Assembly (NCBI GenBank): GCA_031277535.1
Contig: JAITMD010000006.1
Span: 248,001 to 312,000, forward strand
Reading direction: 5' to 3'
DNA length: 64,000 bases
DNA from: Flavobacteriaceae bacterium
Lineage (GTDB): Bacteria > Bacteroidota > Bacteroidia > Flavobacteriales > Flavobacteriaceae
Under the pieces are notes generated by a model. It was not told where the DNA came from and ran no database searches. It was given only the letters and a program-made list of their open reading frames with translations. Every line of letters begins with the position of its first letter. The first letter of the stretch is position 1. Position numbers and translations under genes: made by a program. Shown in pieces: positions 29,633 to 40,063 of this stretch.

Positions 29633-30970
29633 TTACAAGCTTAATACTACTTCTTTAAATTGATGTCCTCTATCTTCATAACTCTTAAACAAATCGAAAC
29701 TTGCACAAGCTGGAGACAATAATACCGTATCTCCACTCTCTGCTAATTCATGTGCTTTTTTTACTGCTGCTTCCATAGAATCTGTTTCTACTAAAACATC
29801 TACTACGTTTTCATAAGCACTTTTAATCTTCGAATTGTCCACTCCTAAACAAATAATACACTTTACTTTTTCTCGTACCAAAGGCATCAACTCGTCATAA
29901 TCATTTCCTTTATCTACACCTCCTACAATCCAAACTGTTGGCGTTTTCATACTATCCAACGCAAAGAATGTTGCATTTACATTTGTTGCTTTAGAGTCAT
30001 TAATGTATTGTACATTATCCAATTTTAGAACTTTCTCTAAGCGATGTTCCGCACCTTGAAAGTTTGATAGGCTTTCGCGAATAGTCTCTTTTCTGATTCG
30101 CTTCAGTTGAGCTATTGTCGTAGCTGCCATCGCATTCTTTACATTGTGCTTCCCTTCAATTGCAATTTCATTAATAGCTAATACAATTTTTTCATTATTC
30201 ATATTCACTATAATATTTTGATCTTCCACATAAACACCTTCTTCCAGTTTGTGACTCAATGAAAAAGGTACTTTATTTGCTTTGACCTGGTTCTTATCTA
30301 ACCACTTTTGAATCTCGACATCGTCATAATCATAAATTAAATAATCTTCCTCTGTCTGATTCATTGTGATGCGAAACTTCGCATCTATATATTTTTCATA
30401 TTTGTAATCGTAACGATCTAAATGATCTGGACTAATATTGGTAATTACAGCAATGTGTGGTCTATAATCTCTAATCCCATCTAACTGAAAACTACTCAAT
30501 TCAAGCACATAACATTTTTCAGGGTGATCTTTTACTTGCGCCGCATAACTATCACCTATATTACCTGCCAAACCAACATCCAATCCTGCCTGCTTTAATA
30601 TATGATAAGTTAACAGTGTTGTAGTTGTTTTCCCATTACTTCCCGTAATTCCTACAGACAAATTATCATTAAATCCAAACGCAAATTCTATTTCAGATAT
30701 TACTTCTATTCCCTTTGCTAAAAGCTTTTGTACAATAGGTGCTTTATCTGGAATACCTGGACTCTTAACAACCAAATCAGCATTTAGAATCTTGTCTTCT
30801 GTATGTTGCTTCTCTTCCCATTCAATCGCATTATCGATCAATACTTCTTTGTATTTCTCTTTTATCTCTCCAAAATCAGACACAAACACCTCATATCCTT
30901 TACTCAAGGCCAATAACGCAGTACCTACACCACTTTCTCCTCCTCCTAAAATGACAATTCTCTTCTTCAT
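29633..30970 (-). CDS. murD: UDP-N-acetylmuramoylalanine-D-glutamate ligase
   Basis: Adds D-Glu to UDP-MurNAc-L-Ala. It has GGGESGVGTALLA at the N-terminus, the P-loop GITGSNGKTTTTLL near 108, the HRLEKV and NDSKATNVNAT motifs typical of MurD, and SPACASFDLFKSYEDRG near the end. The 445-residue length is normal. Its start directly abuts the mraY stop. Confidence 0.98.
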   Translation of the reverse strand: MKKRIVILGGGESGVGTALLALSKGYEVFVSDFGEIKEKYKEVLIDNAIEWEEKQHTEDKILNADLVVKSPGIPDKAPIVQKLLAKGIEVISEIEFAFGFNDNLSVGITGSNGKTTTTLLTYHILKQAGLDVGLAGNIGDSYAAQVKDHPEKCYVLELSSFQLDGIRDYRPHIAVITNISPDHLDRYDYKYEKYIDAKFRITMNQTEEDYLIYDYDDVEIQKWLDKNQVKANKVPFSLSHKLEEGVYVEDQNIIVNMNNEKIVLAINEIAIEGKHNVKNAMAATTIAQLKRIRKETIRESLSNFQGAEHRLEKVLKLDNVQYINDSKATNVNATFFALDSMKTPTVWIVGGVDKGNDYDELMPLVREKVKCIICLGVDNSKIKSAYENVVDVLVETDSMEAAVKKAHELAESGDTVLLSPACASFDLFKSYEDRGHQFKEVVLSL

Positions 30971-32182
30971 CTATCTCAATTTTAAAGACACTATACAAAA
31001 CACTCCTAACAAGATTGCTATAATCCAAAAGCGAGTTACAATCTTACTTTCATGGTACCCTTTCTTTTGAAAGTGATGGTGCAATGGCGACATCAAAAAG
31101 ATTCTTCTTCCTTCTCCATACACCTTCTTTGTATACTTAAAGTAAGCAACTTGAAGTACTACTGATAGGTTTTCTGCCAAGAAAATACCACATAGCACAG
31201 GAATCAACAATTCTTTTCTAACAGCAATTGCCATAACCGCTATAATTCCACCAATCGTCAAACTTCCTGTATCTCCCATAAACACTTGAGCAGGATACGT
31301 ATTATACCACAAGAATCCTATCAAGGCTCCAATAAAGGCGGATATAAATACAGTCATTTCACCCGAATGAGGGATATACATAATATTCAAATAATTTGAT
31401 AGAATCACGTTCCCTGATACAAACGCAAAAATACCCAACACTAATGTGGATATTGCAGAAGTACCAGCAGCCAAACCATCAATACCATCCGTAAGGTTTG
31501 CCCCATTAGAAACAGCTGTCACAATAAAAATTACAATAGGTATGAAAATCAACCATGTATAATCTGCTGCATTTTCTCCCATCCAGCTAATTAACATACT
31601 ATAATCAAACTCATTATCTTTAAAAAAAGGAATCGTAGTAGCTGTAGACTTCACATCATACTGACTTACAGAAACCTCACTCAACATATGTTTTGCAGGC
31701 ACTTCTCTCACTGTTACACCTGGATTAAAATACAATACTGCACCAACAATAAGTCCTAATCCAATTTGTCCAACAACTTTAAATCGTCCTTGTAATCCTT
31801 CTTTATCTTTTTTAAATACTTTAATATAATCATCCAAGAAACCAATTGCTCCCATCCACACAGTTGTCAATATCAATAACAAAACATAGATATTATCCAA
31901 CTTTGCAAACAACAACACAGGAATTAAAGTAGCTATAATAATTATTACCCCTCCCATTGTTGGTGTACCTGATTTCTCTTTTTGACCTTCCAAACCAAGT
32001 TCACGTACTGTTTCTCCGATTTGCAATTTTCTTAAACGGTTTATTACACGTTTCCCATATATAATAGATAGTAACAATGATACAATCATTGCCATTCCCG
32101 ATCTGAACGTGATATACTGAAATACCCCCGCACCAGGAATTTTAAACACATCTTCTAAATACTGAAACAAATGATACAACAT
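30971..32182 (-). CDS. mraY: Phospho-N-acetylmuramoyl-pentapeptide transferase
   Basis: Integral membrane enzyme that makes lipid I on undecaprenyl phosphate. The 403-residue protein shows the family Asp motifs ([16 protein letters not shown] and [12 protein letters not shown]) and the late [15 protein letters not shown]. The TPTMGG motif follows a short cytoplasmic stretch. An insertion near residues 155-195 (around [16 protein letters not shown]) is typical of Bacteroidota MraY. Confidence 0.98.
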   Translation of the reverse strand: MLYHLFQYLEDVFKIPGAGVFQYITFRSGMAMIVSLLLSIIYGKRVINRLRKLQIGETVRELGLEGQKEKSGTPTMGGVIIIIATLIPVLLFAKLDNIYVLLLILTTVWMGAIGFLDDYIKVFKKDKEGLQGRFKVVGQIGLGLIVGAVLYFNPGVTVREVPAKHMLSEVSVSQYDVKSTATTIPFFKDNEFDYSMLISWMGENAADYTWLIFIPIVIFIVTAVSNGANLTDGIDGLAAGTSAISTLVLGIFAFVSGNVILSNYLNIMYIPHSGEMTVFISAFIGALIGFLWYNTYPAQVFMGDTGSLTIGGIIAVMAIAVRKELLIPVLCGIFLAENLSVVLQVAYFKYTKKVYGEGRRIFLMSPLHHHFQKKGYHESKIVTRFWIIAILLGVFCIVSLKLR

Positions 32183-32196
32183 AATTCACTCTCTTA

Positions 32197-33651
32197 TTAC
32201 AATTCTAAAAATTCAGTTACAAGCTCTAAGTCGTTAAAATGACTTCTTTCTCCTTTTACCTCTTGGTATGTTTCGTGTCCTTTTCCCGCAATCAAAATAA
32301 TATCACCAGATTTTGCTTGTTGACAAGCTAATTTGATTGCTTGTTTACGATCTACAACCGTAATAGTCTTCATCGTATTTTGCGGCTCTACTCCTTTTTC
32401 CATATCCTCCAAAATAGCAACTGGATCTTCAAAACGCGGATTGTCTGATGTAAAAATTACTTTATTACTTTTCTCAGAAGCTATCTGTGCCATTTCTGGA
32501 CGTTTCGTTTTATCTCTATTACCACCACATCCCACAACAGTGATTAACTGTTCGTTAAATGTTCTAATACTATTAATTGTATCAATCACATTATCCAAAG
32601 CATCTGGTGTATGTGCATAATCTACAATAGCTGTCACTTTATTAGAAGACACAACATATTGAAAACGCCCTGCTACACTCTCTAACTTACTAATTTGCAA
32701 TAGCGCTTCTTGAGGTTCTACACCTAATTCTACAGCCGAAGCAAAAACAGCAAGTAAATTACTCGCATTAAAAGCACCTATTAATTGTACCCAAATCTCT
32801 TGTTGATTTACCTTCATCAACATTCCAGAAAACTGGCTTTCTAATATTTGCCCTTTGTAATCTGCCATGTTTTTCAAACCATATGTACGAATAGTTGCTT
32901 TGGTATTCTGCACCATCACCATTCCATTCTTATCATCTACATTGGTTACTGCAAAAGCACTTGAACCTAACTGATCAAAAAATATCTTTTTAGCATCTCT
33001 ATACTCTGCAAACGTTTTATGGTAGTCTAAATGGTCATGAGATAAATTTGTAAATATCCCTCCATTAAAATCCAACCCATGTGTACGTTTTTGTACAATT
33101 CCGTGAGAACTTACCTCCATAAAGCAGTATTCACATCCCATTTCTACCATCAAGTTCATGTAATGGTTGATTGTTAGCGAATCAGGAGTAGTGTGTGATG
33201 TTTCAAACACTTCATCCCCTACCATAATCTTCACAGTAGAAAGCAATCCTACTTTATATCCCAAATTACTAAACAGTTTATACAATAAACTTGCTATAGT
33301 AGTTTTTCCATTAGTTCCTGTTACTCCTACTAATTTTAATTTAGTAGAAGGGTTGTCGTAAAAAGTATCTGCTATATTTGCTAATGCCTCATTTGAATCT
33401 TCAACATGGATATAACAAACATTTTCTCTAATTACTGATGGCATTTGCTCACATATTATAGCAACTGCCCCTTTTTCAATTGCTTGTTCTATATACTCAT
33501 GTCCGTCCATTACAGCACCAGAAATAGCAACAAACAAAGTGTTGTTTGATACCTTGCGAGAATCAAAAGCAACAGAATCTATAGCATAATCTGTCGATCC
33601 TACTATAGATTTATTCTTTACATTTACAATTATGTCTTCTAATCTTTTCAC
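32197..33651 (-). CDS. murE: UDP-N-acetylmuramoyl-tripeptide synthetase MurE
   Basis: Adds the third stem residue, in this phylum expected to be meso-diaminopimelate. The 484-residue enzyme has GVTGTNGKTTIASLL near 108, SSHGIVQKR, and the DNPRFEDP sequence near 405. The DNPR signature is the accepted mark of a DAP-adding MurE. It overlaps the ftsI-type gene by 4 bp. Confidence 0.98.
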   Translation of the reverse strand: MKRLEDIIVNVKNKSIVGSTDYAIDSVAFDSRKVSNNTLFVAISGAVMDGHEYIEQAIEKGAVAIICEQMPSVIRENVCYIHVEDSNEALANIADTFYDNPSTKLKLVGVTGTNGKTTIASLLYKLFSNLGYKVGLLSTVKIMVGDEVFETSHTTPDSLTINHYMNLMVEMGCEYCFMEVSSHGIVQKRTHGLDFNGGIFTNLSHDHLDYHKTFAEYRDAKKIFFDQLGSSAFAVTNVDDKNGMVMVQNTKATIRTYGLKNMADYKGQILESQFSGMLMKVNQQEIWVQLIGAFNASNLLAVFASAVELGVEPQEALLQISKLESVAGRFQYVVSSNKVTAIVDYAHTPDALDNVIDTINSIRTFNEQLITVVGCGGNRDKTKRPEMAQIASEKSNKVIFTSDNPRFEDPVAILEDMEKGVEPQNTMKTITVVDRKQAIKLACQQAKSGDIILIAGKGHETYQEVKGERSHFNDLELVTEFLEL

Positions 33652-35651
33652 GATAGTTCTAAAACTATTTTTTGATTCATTTCTATTTTAACCCCAGCAC
33701 TTATTGACTGTGTTTTTATTTTTCCTGCTCCTTTTACTTGAACTTTTAAACCTAAATTTTCAAGTAATGGCAACGCGTCTATTACATACATTCCTACAAC
33801 ATCTGGCATTACACCGCTTCTATCATTCACTTTCACATTATATGTATTATACTCTGTTTTCACAGTTGAAGGCACTTTCAACGATTGAACTATTTCTACT
33901 GTTGAAGGCACATCTGTATAAATTTTTTGTGCTATACGTTTAAACACTGGTCCTGCAACATCCGCTCCGTAAATACTCTTTGCTCTATCTGGCTTATGTA
34001 TCACCACAATACAAGAGTACTTAGGATTATCTGCTGGAAAATATCCGGCAAAAGAAGATGCATAATACATGTCTTTTCCTTTTCCACCAGCATAATTCAC
34101 CTGTGCTGTTCCGGTTTTCCCAGCCATTGAGAAATTTGGCGAATACAGCTTTTTCCCCGTTCCTTTCTTTACTGTATTTTCAAGAATGTGCTGAAGCTGC
34201 TTAATCACTTCTGGTTTAGCTATTTGTGGATTAACCACCTCTTTATCAAAAGTTTTCACCACTGTATTAAACTCTCTAACCTCTGACACAAAATAAGGCT
34301 TTACCATTTCACCATCATTTGCTACTGCATTATAAAGCATTAATGTATGCATAGGTGTTACAGAAATTCCATATCCAAATGCCATCCACGGCAATGCTAA
34401 TCCACTCCATCCTCTTTTTCCCGGTTTTGGAATATAAGGAGTTGCCTCACCTTTTAAAGGTGTTCCAATAGCCTTATCCATTCCCAAAGAATGAATATAA
34501 TCTGTAAACTGCTTCGGATTATCTTTAAACCCTTCGTTTACAGCCTGTGTAATCACCGTATTAGACGAAACTTCAATACCACGAGCTAACGATATTTGGC
34601 CATATCCCCCTCTTTTAGAATCTCTCACACTGGCGCGATAAAACTTAACTACCCCACCATTTGTATCATATACTCTTGCTGTATCAGATTTACCATATTG
34701 CAACAGTGCCATGATAGATGCCAACTTAAAAGTAGAACCCGGCTCATGACTTTCTCCTACCGCATAATTCACCGTTTCATAATAACTACCACTTTCACTT
34801 CTACCTAAATTAGATATAGCGCGTATAGCTCCTGTTTTTGTTTCCATTACAATCACACATCCGTGATCTGCACTATATTTTTCAAGTGATTCCAACAAAG
34901 CATGGTGAGCAATATCTTGAATGTAAACATCAATAGTAGAAATAATATCCTGCCCATCAATAGGCTCTACCTCATTCTCATCATTGATTGGTTTCCATTG
35001 ATCTTTACCCAAACTCTGCATTTTTCGCTTTCCATCTACACCACTCAAATATTCAGAGTACGCACCTTCAATTCCAACTCTACCATAAGTATTGTCCGAA
35101 TACTTTCGTTCATAACCTATTGTACGCTGTGCTATTTTTCCAATTGGATGTTGTCGCACTGTTTGTTGTAACGAAATAAAACCTCCTTTATATGGTCCTC
35201 TCTTAAACAAAGGAAATCCCTTAACACGAACAAATTGCGTATAACTCAATCCTCTTGCAATCAACACATATCTACTATTTGTTGCTCGTCCGCGTCTTAA
35301 AATAGACTCATAATAAGAACTTGGTTTTTTAAACATTACCCCCAAAGAGTCTGACAAAGACTTTACATTCTTCTCAAAATCCTCTTTACTTGGAGCCACT
35401 CCATCAAAACGTATTTCAAAGACCGGAACAGATGTAGCTAATAAACTGCCATCTGCTGAATAAATATTTCCTCTATTTGCCTCAACTACTTCCTCTTTTA
35501 TACGAGATTCGTTGGATGCTTTTGCCCTCAACTCTCTTCCCTCCACACTTTGAATGTAAACCAATCGGTAAACAATCCCTCCTGCCATAAGCAAAACAAT
35601 AGCTGAAATCAGATAAATATTTACATATATACTTTTACCTCCTACGGCCAT
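33648..35651 (-). CDS. ftsI: Class B penicillin-binding protein with PASTA domain (FtsI/PBP3)
   Basis: Septal transpeptidase of 667 residues. It has a membrane anchor (~11-31), a pedestal domain, then the transpeptidase motifs STFK at 306-309, SSN at 362-364 and KTG at 512-514. A single PASTA domain (~605-667, MPDVVGMYVIDALPLLENLG) closes the protein; it is absent from E. coli FtsI but usual in Bacteroidota. It overlaps ftsL by 10 bp and murE by 4 bp. Confidence 0.96.
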   Translation of the reverse strand: MAVGGKSIYVNIYLISAIVLLMAGGIVYRLVYIQSVEGRELRAKASNESRIKEEVVEANRGNIYSADGSLLATSVPVFEIRFDGVAPSKEDFEKNVKSLSDSLGVMFKKPSSYYESILRRGRATNSRYVLIARGLSYTQFVRVKGFPLFKRGPYKGGFISLQQTVRQHPIGKIAQRTIGYERKYSDNTYGRVGIEGAYSEYLSGVDGKRKMQSLGKDQWKPINDENEVEPIDGQDIISTIDVYIQDIAHHALLESLEKYSADHGCVIVMETKTGAIRAISNLGRSESGSYYETVNYAVGESHEPGSTFKLASIMALLQYGKSDTARVYDTNGGVVKFYRASVRDSKRGGYGQISLARGIEVSSNTVITQAVNEGFKDNPKQFTDYIHSLGMDKAIGTPLKGEATPYIPKPGKRGWSGLALPWMAFGYGISVTPMHTLMLYNAVANDGEMVKPYFVSEVREFNTVVKTFDKEVVNPQIAKPEVIKQLQHILENTVKKGTGKKLYSPNFSMAGKTGTAQVNYAGGKGKDMYYASSFAGYFPADNPKYSCIVVIHKPDRAKSIYGADVAGPVFKRIAQKIYTDVPSTVEIVQSLKVPSTVKTEYNTYNVKVNDRSGVMPDVVGMYVIDALPLLENLGLKVQVKGAGKIKTQSISAGVKIEMNQKIVLELS

Positions 35652-36007
35652 AATTTACTCCAAAAGCTGTTACTCTTATTTTTTTCCTCTGTCAATACCT
35701 TAATCTTCTTTGGCGGTATTTCAGATGGTGCAATTCCTTCTTCTTCCAATTTTTTTGTTATTGTAGATTCCATCTTCAACTCCATCAATTCCGAACGTGT
35801 ATCCACAAACTCAGCTCTCAACATTTTCACATCATGCGTCAACGCACTAATTTTAAATATCTTAGTCTCATAATTCTGTGTGTTTCCAATCATAATCAGC
35901 CCCAACACAACTATATAAATAATAAGCGCCCATGTTTTAGTAGCACCCTCGTTTACAAGGATTTTTGCTTTTATAATATCAATAGGGCTTGCTATTTTCT
36001 TTTTCAT
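35642..36007 (-). CDS. FtsL-like division protein
   Basis: A 121-residue single-pass protein: cytoplasmic start, one membrane helix (~24-42), then a coiled-coil-like stretch (~52-90). This, and the position between rsmH and the class B PBP with 4- and 10-bp overlaps, identify it as the FtsL-like component of the divisome. Sequence conservation in this family is too low to go further. Confidence 0.85.
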   Translation of the reverse strand: MKKKIASPIDIIKAKILVNEGATKTWALIIYIVVLGLIMIGNTQNYETKIFKISALTHDVKMLRAEFVDTRSELMELKMESTITKKLEEEGIAPSEIPPKKIKVLTEEKNKSNSFWSKLWP

Positions 36008-36918
36008 TTCTTTTCTGCAATTCTCAATTTTGCTGATCGAGCTCTGTTATTTAAAGCAATCTCTTCATCTGTAGGAATAATCAACTTCCCTAACTGTTTC
36101 ATTGGCACTTCAAATCGACCAAACATGTCTTTTTCAGGTTCTCCTTCAAACATCCCATTCTTCATAAATCGCTTTACTAATCGATCTTCTAAAGAGTGAT
36201 AAGAAATAATACTCAAGCGTCCATCTGGTTTTAACACCTCTAAACTTTGCTCCAGCATCTCCTTCAACACATCCATTTCTTGATTAACCTCAATTCGAAT
36301 AGCTTGATAAATCTGAGCTAAAATTTTTGCACTTTTATGAGCTGGTAAAAAACGAGATAAAACCAATTTTAATTGATCTGTGTTCTTAATCTCTGCATTT
36401 TTACGCGCAGTTACAATTGTATTTGCCAATGCTCCTGCATTATTCAACTCACCATACATATAAAACATCTGTCTCAAATCTGCCTCATCATAATCATTGA
36501 TTACATTATAAGCAGATAATTCACCAGCCTGATTCATTCTCATATCCAACTCCGCATCAAATCTTGTAGAAAATCCTCTTTCTGCTACATCAAACTGATG
36601 AGAAGAAACACCCAAATCTCCTAATATTCCATCAACCTCTTTCACCCCATAAAATCTCAAATATCTTTTTAGGTATCTAAAATTTTGATTTACCAATGTA
36701 AATCGAGGATCATCAATTGCATTTTGCAAAGCATCTTCATCTTGATCAAAAGAAAACAACTTACCATTTTCACCCAAACGACTTAAAATTTCTCTTGAGT
36801 GTCCACCTCCGCCAAAAGTCACATCCACATAAATCCCATCTGGCTTAATATTCAAACCATCAACACTTTCTTTCAACAACACAGGTCTGTGATATCCGTA
36901 ATCTTCGCTATTCATCAA
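36004..36918 (-). CDS. rsmH: 16S rRNA (cytosine(1402)-N(4))-methyltransferase RsmH
   Basis: S-adenosylmethionine-dependent enzyme acting on C1402 of 16S rRNA. The 304-residue protein has HRPVLLKESVDGL, the SAM site DVTFGGGGHSREIL near 33, GILGDLGVSSHQFD, GFSTRFDAELDMRMN, and ISYHSLEDRLVKRFM. It overlaps mraZ by 11 bp, consistent with translational coupling. Confidence 0.98.
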   Translation of the reverse strand: MMNSEDYGYHRPVLLKESVDGLNIKPDGIYVDVTFGGGGHSREILSRLGENGKLFSFDQDEDALQNAIDDPRFTLVNQNFRYLKRYLRFYGVKEVDGILGDLGVSSHQFDVAERGFSTRFDAELDMRMNQAGELSAYNVINDYDEADLRQMFYMYGELNNAGALANTIVTARKNAEIKNTDQLKLVLSRFLPAHKSAKILAQIYQAIRIEVNQEMDVLKEMLEQSLEVLKPDGRLSIISYHSLEDRLVKRFMKNGMFEGEPEKDMFGRFEVPMKQLGKLIIPTDEEIALNNRARSAKLRIAEKK

Positions 36919-37366
36919 ATTTTATATTACTCATTACATCTTGGGCTAATGCGCCAAAATCAAATTCATCCACTTCAATTGTCGCCTCGTAAGCTTTTTT
37001 ATCCCATATTTCCAGAATATTCACCTTAGACGAAAAAACAATTTCTTTTGTTATTCCAGCAAACTCCATCAAGTCCTTTGGAATCAATAAGCGCCCTGCA
37101 TCATCAATTTCAATATTTTTTACACCAGCCATAAATCGTCTAATAAACAAATCATTTTTTTTATCAAACGGATTCAATTTCCCTATTTTCTCCATCATCT
37201 TATTCCACTCTGCCATAGGCCAAAGTTCCAGACAAGGTTCGAAAATAGCTCGCTTCAATACAAAACCTTGGTCCATAGCAGGCAACTGCTTCTTCAAAGA
37301 AGCAGGAACTAACGCTCTTCCCTTCGCGTCAACTTTGCAATCATATGTCCCAATTATCGAAGTCAA
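36908..37366 (-). CDS. mraZ: Transcriptional regulator MraZ
   Basis: A 152-residue protein with two SpoVT/AbrB-like halves (about 5-50 and 75-125), seen as GTYDCKVDAKGRALVPASLKKQ and IEIDDAGRLLIPKDLMEFAG. MraZ forms a ring-shaped DNA-binding oligomer and, in several bacteria, represses its own operon by binding tandem boxes. It is the first gene of the dcw cluster. The start is TTG at 37366 (MTSIIGTYD); no ATG fits the family N-terminus. Three GTGGN boxes lie in the promoter 45-70 bp upstream. Confidence 0.95.
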   Translation of the reverse strand: MTSIIGTYDCKVDAKGRALVPASLKKQLPAMDQGFVLKRAIFEPCLELWPMAEWNKMMEKIGKLNPFDKKNDLFIRRFMAGVKNIEIDDAGRLLIPKDLMEFAGITKEIVFSSKVNILEIWDKKAYEATIEVDEFDFGALAQDVMSNIKFDE

Positions 37367-37391
37367 AATACAGTAAGCTAACTTATTTTAG

Positions 37392-37435
37392 CAAATGTAC
37401 TTATTTTTTTCCCACTTTTTACCACTTTTCCCCAC
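37392..37435 (-). promoter_or_regulatory. dcw promoter with three MraZ-like boxes
   Basis: Minus-strand -7 element TACATTTG (37392-37399). Upstream of it are GTGGG (37431-37435), GTGGT (37421-37425) and GTGGG (37411-37415), exactly 10 bp apart. They cover the space where the -33 element should be. Tandem (T)GGG-type repeats at ~10-bp spacing are the known MraZ target in other bacteria, so this is probably the autoregulatory operator. Confidence 0.7.
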
Positions 37436-38594
37436 TTTGTTAATAAGTTTTTCTTAATAGGCGATTTTACTGACTTCTCAACAATAACTACTTGAAAATT
37501 AATTGTTAATTCCACTCTAAAAAGCTCTTTTCACAAAGCAAAACTGCTTTTTTTTTGCGCATATAATTATTTTTAAGCTACTTCTTTTCTTTATCAAAAA
37601 AACACTAAAATCAACGCAAAAACACCTCCAATAAGTTTCCCAAACACCATTGCTATAAAATTGTTTTAAAAGCTAAAAAAGTATTTTTAACTCATCTATT
37701 CCATTTAAAAAAAGGATAAAAAACAAACAATAAACCAAATAGAAAAGAAACCTATATCTTCAAAAAATTGATACTTTTTGCCTTGTTTTGCTTTATCTAA
37801 AAAACACTCCTAACAAACTATATAAAACAAACACAAGACACTAACAAACAACGATTTAAATCAAAACATAATTTCTAAAACTTCTTGTTCATCGAATTAT
37901 TTAAAATCTATGTTATAAAACCAATTTACAAGTATAATCTACTTCATCTATACCATCCACATCACTGTAGCATTTCAAGTAATTTCTTCAACAATAACTC
38001 AAGAATACTTCAACATTTCTTCAACAAACAATCTCTCTTGTAGAGCATTCTCGGGCTATTCTTGAAGAATTGTTGAACAATTACCCTACAAACCGCTATA
38101 TAACTGGGATGTACATGTGTAAATACCAAATACCCTAAAAGCTCAAAATCAACATAAATAAACTAAAAATCAATACTTTACATCAAAAACAAGGAGATAA
38201 TGGGTAGCAAAAAAACAGTGTGTTTTTTGTATATCCACCCCAAAAAAAGGAAGGAAATCTGAAAAAAAGTGAATATAAAACATCAAAAATGATGTTCAAA
38301 AAAGGTTTTTTGAGCAAAAAACAGACAAAAAAGATTTAAATTCAGCTAATAACCCAATGAATAAATGCTCTTTAAAAACCATTTCATTTTATCGTTTTTC
38401 TCCTTTTTTTGCTTCAATCAGTCCATAAAAAAAGATATAATTATCTTTCTATTGTTTTCTAATAAAAAAATCACCTGCAATATCTATCCATCACAACAAC
38501 AATACAGAGCAACAAAAAATAACAAAAGACAATACCTCTCAACAATTAAACATTTTTTATCACTTATATCAACCATACAATAATTATAAAAGCG
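37436..38594. other. Long AT-rich non-coding region between mraZ and the hydrolase gene
   Basis: About 1.2 kb with no credible gene; the only sizeable frame (38365-38583) has no family features. It holds a plus-strand hairpin with T-tail (37535-37556) and TCAACAATAACT at 37478-37489 and again at 37988-37999. There are two copies of TTTCTTCAACAA (37983-37994, 38016-38027) and two overlapping palindromes, ATTCTTGAAGAAT (38058-38070) and AATTGTTGAACAATT (38068-38082). Further hairpins sit at 38210-38228, 38279-38296 and 38297-38312. The plus strand is poor in G over much of the region. Confidence 0.6.
38058..38082. promoter_or_regulatory. Two overlapping operator-like palindromes
   Basis: ATTCTTGAAGAAT (38058-38070) and AATTGTTGAACAATT (38068-38082) are both centred on the G of a shared TTGAA core. 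The centres are 11 bp apart, one helical turn. This spacing suits two dimers of one regulator; no regulator is identified. Confidence 0.4.
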
Positions 38595-38602
38595 TATATT
38601 TG
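38595..38602 (+). promoter_or_regulatory. -7 element of the hydrolase-yihA unit
   Basis: TATATTTG, a full TAnnTTTG match, 30 bp before the ATG at 38633. No TTG at the expected -33 position. Confidence 0.6.
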
Positions 38603-38632
38603 TGGGAATTTAAAAATCGCATTTAGAAGCTA

Positions 38633-39397
38633 ATGGAGCGAACTTTAAAAGAAGATGGCAAATTCCGTTATGTAGAGATAGGTGAAGGTAAACCAATTAT
38701 TATCCTACACGGATTAATGGGAGGATTAAGTAATTTTGACGGCGTGGCAGAGTTCTTTCCCAAAGCAGGTTACAAAGTAATCATTCCCGAACTCCCTTTA
38801 TACACAAATAGTATCTTAAAAACTAATGTAAAAGCTTTTTCAAGATTTGTAAAAGATTTTATAGAACGTATTGGTGAAAAGAAAGTTATTTTGTTAGGAA
38901 ATTCTTTGGGAGGACATATTGCATTGTACTTTGCTAAAATGTACCCTCAGTATTTACATGCTATGGTTCTGACTGGTAGTTCAGGATTGTATGAAAGTGC
39001 TATGGGAGATAGTTATCCGAAAAGAGGAGACTACGAGTACATCAAGAAAAAAGCACAAGACGTTTTTTATGATCCTGCTGTTGCTACACAAGAAATTGTA
39101 GATGATGTATTTGCTACTGTAAATGATAGAATGAAATTGATTAAGACATTGACAATTGCCAAAAGTGCAATTAGACACAATATGTCTAAAGATTTACCAA
39201 AAATAAATGTGCCAACTTGTTTAATTTGGGGTAAAAACGATAAAGTAACACCGCCAGAAGTGGCTGTTGAATTTAACGAGTTATTGCCTGATGCAAACTT
39301 ATATTGGATTGACAAATGTGGACATGCTGCTATGATGGAACATCCAGATGAGTTTAATGTACTTTTAAACAATTGGTTAAAAGAAAGAAATATCTAA
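38633..39397 (+). CDS. Alpha/beta hydrolase
   Basis: A 254-residue alpha/beta-fold hydrolase with a complete triad context: oxyanion-hole region [13 protein letters not shown] (~24-36), nucleophile elbow GNSLGGH (Ser near 85), acid in [11 protein letters not shown], and base in [10 protein letters not shown]. The substrate cannot be told from sequence. It starts a two-gene unit and ends 4 bp before yihA. This pairing is common in flavobacteria. Confidence 0.92.
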   Translation: MERTLKEDGKFRYVEIGEGKPIIILHGLMGGLSNFDGVAEFFPKAGYKVIIPELPLYTNSILKTNVKAFSRFVKDFIERIGEKKVILLGNSLGGHIALYFAKMYPQYLHAMVLTGSSGLYESAMGDSYPKRGDYEYIKKKAQDVFYDPAVATQEIVDDVFATVNDRMKLIKTLTIAKSAIRHNMSKDLPKINVPTCLIWGKNDKVTPPEVAVEFNELLPDANLYWIDKCGHAAMMEHPDEFNVLLNNWLKERNI

Positions 39398-39401
39398 TCG
39401 A

Positions 39402-40028
39402 ATGAAAATAAATACCGCAGAATTTGTAATCAGTAACTCTGACCCTCACAAATGCCCTAATGAACCATTACCAGAATATGCGTTTATTGGTCGTTCAAAT
39501 GTGGGTAAGTCTTCGTTAATCAATATGCTTACTAATTCTAAGAATTTAGCAAAGACTTCTTCAAGACCTGGAAAAACACAATTAATCAACCATTTTAAGA
39601 TTAACTCTAATTGGTTTTTAGTTGACTTACCTGGATATGGATATGCAAAAGTATCTAAGAAAACAAAAGGTGTGTTTCAGAAGTTTATTACTGAATATTT
39701 CGAAAAGAGACCTCAATTGGTTTGCGCTTTTGTACTTGTTGATGTACGTCACGAGCCACAAAAAATCGATTTAGAATTTATGGAATATTTGGGTGAATCA
39801 GAAATTCCTTTCTGCATTATCTTCACTAAAGCGGATAAAGTAGGAAAGCAAAAAGTGTTTCAATTAGTTGCTGAATATAAGAAACAATTACTTGCTGGTG
39901 TATGGGAAGAAATGCCACCATACTTTGTTACCTCATCTGAGCATAAGGTAGGGAAAGACGAAGTACTTGATTACATTGACGAAATCAATCAAAGTATTTT
40001 TAAAAGTCAGAATCCTCCTTTATTATAA
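39402..40028 (+). CDS. yihA: Ribosome biogenesis GTPase YihA/YsxC (EngB)
   Basis: A small GTPase needed for late 50S assembly. The 208-residue protein shows G1 [11 protein letters not shown], a threonine switch in [14 protein letters not shown]3 DLPGYGYAK, and G4 TKADKVGK. It lies 4 bp after the hydrolase gene and is followed by a terminator. Confidence 0.97.
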   Translation: MKINTAEFVISNSDPHKCPNEPLPEYAFIGRSNVGKSSLINMLTNSKNLAKTSSRPGKTQLINHFKINSNWFLVDLPGYGYAKVSKKTKGVFQKFITEYFEKRPQLVCAFVLVDVRHEPQKIDLEFMEYLGESEIPFCIIFTKADKVGKQKVFQLVAEYKKQLLAGVWEEMPPYFVTSSEHKVGKDEVLDYIDEINQSIFKSQNPPLL

Positions 40029-40033
40029 AGCAC

Positions 40034-40063
40034 AAAAAAACTACCTCATGGGTAGTTTTTTTT
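40034..40063. terminator. Bidirectional terminator after yihA
   Basis: ACTACC (40040-40045) / GGTAGT (40051-40056), flanked by A and T runs that extend the stem. It lies between convergent genes. Confidence 0.88.

Noticed and set aside
38365..38583. 72-codon plus-strand frame in the mraZ-hydrolase gap
   Set aside because: Low-complexity composition driven by A/T content, with no recognisable motif; the promoter of the next gene begins just after it.
37436..38594. Possible replication origin in the 1.2-kb gap
   Set aside because: I saw no clusters of TTATCCACA-type DnaA boxes and no dnaA, dnaN or gyrB nearby.
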